From the NCBI GenBank assembly GCA_029237695.1, contig CM055266.1, forward strand, positions 9,069,805 through 9,133,804: a DNA stretch of 64,000 nt. The letters run 5' to 3'. Below are positions 63,762 through 64,000 of the stretch, in pieces (position 1 is the stretch's first letter; every line of letters begins with the position of its first letter). The notes under the pieces are model-generated. The model saw nothing but the letters and a program-made list of their open reading frames with translations, made no database searches and was not told the DNA's origin. This stretch comes from Conchocele bisecta (taxonomy: Eukaryota; Mollusca; Bivalvia; Lucinida; Thyasiridae). A program made the position numbers and the translations under genes.

Positions 63762-64000
63762 GAAATTTAAAATCTACAGAATGGGTAATTTCAATGTGAT
63801 TTGTCCTGGACCTTTGGGGACAGGGGGAGAACGGTTCGGGCGGTGAATGAAAATATGGATGATGACAAACATGCACATGAAGTTTCAAATTAATTGCTCA
63901 CAAGGTAAAGCAATTATAGTAGGATGAATCTACTGAACCGAAATTTAAAATCTCCTGATTCTGAACCAAAATTTCAAAGTTACTTCACCTTAACCTTGGA
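63762..64000. other. Unassigned end of window
   Basis: A fragment 'gaaaatatggatgatgacaa' is shared with 33484 and 52325. No exon is recognised between 62355 and 64000. Confidence 0.4.

Noticed and set aside
1..64000. Autonomous transposon, retrotransposon or viral gene
   Set aside because: No reverse transcriptase, integrase or complete transposase motif was seen in any frame. Only a short zinc-finger remnant at 13845-14072 was found.

Overview
The window is animal nuclear DNA. It is AT-rich, the genes are split by GT-AG introns, and most of the sequence is foldback elements, MITEs, SINE-like copies and minisatellites. The two genes and the repeat style (for example SINE-like copies around a 'ttaacggcctatcaacagc' core, and terminal hairpins next to CCGTCC microsatellites) suggest a lophotrochozoan, most likely a bivalve mollusc. 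The organism call is an inference from memory of such repeats, not a database result.

Two genes can be supported, and they converge. (1) On the + strand, 1707-7316, are the last three coding exons of a BMP5/6/7/8-type TGF-beta ligand: the end of the prodomain, the furin site and the complete cystine-knot domain. Its 5' part lies left of the window. (2) On the - strand, 62354 down to 27148, are the last 17 coding exons of a TRPA1-like ankyrin TRP channel. They join in phase to 775 codons plus a stop: eight ankyrin repeats, the cysteine-bearing linker, six membrane segments with a pore loop, the TRP-like segment and a short C-terminal coiled coil. The N-terminal ankyrin exons lie beyond 64000.

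Layout: 1-7.3 kb is the BMP gene with repeat-filled introns. 7.3-26.5 kb is intergenic and holds nested MITEs and foldbacks, a three-level nest at 13.1-14.6 kb, and tandem arrays (about 165 bp at 18.2-19.5 kb, about 155 bp at 20.9-21.5 kb, about 440 bp at 22.9-24.7 kb). 26.6-27.1 kb holds degenerate tandem copies of the end of the TRPA1-like terminal exon. 27.1-62.4 kb is the TRPA1-like gene. 62.4-64 kb is repeats only.

The most unusual feature is in the channel gene. Three of its introns begin with a minisatellite whose unit is the 3' end of the preceding exon plus its 5' splice site: a 57-bp unit filling almost all of a 10.2-kb intron (38416-48434), a 52-bp unit (56034-56669) and a 48-bp unit (54062-54579). 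The terminal exon is also partly repeated in tandem downstream of the stop codon. The same gene has therefore had exon-end/splice-donor segments amplified at four separate boundaries.

Sequence quality: from about 42.05 to 48.3 kb the 57-bp array is full of single-base insertions and deletions, while its two ends are clean. This looks like unpolished long-read sequence. Long open frames in the array are by-products of a unit length divisible by three.
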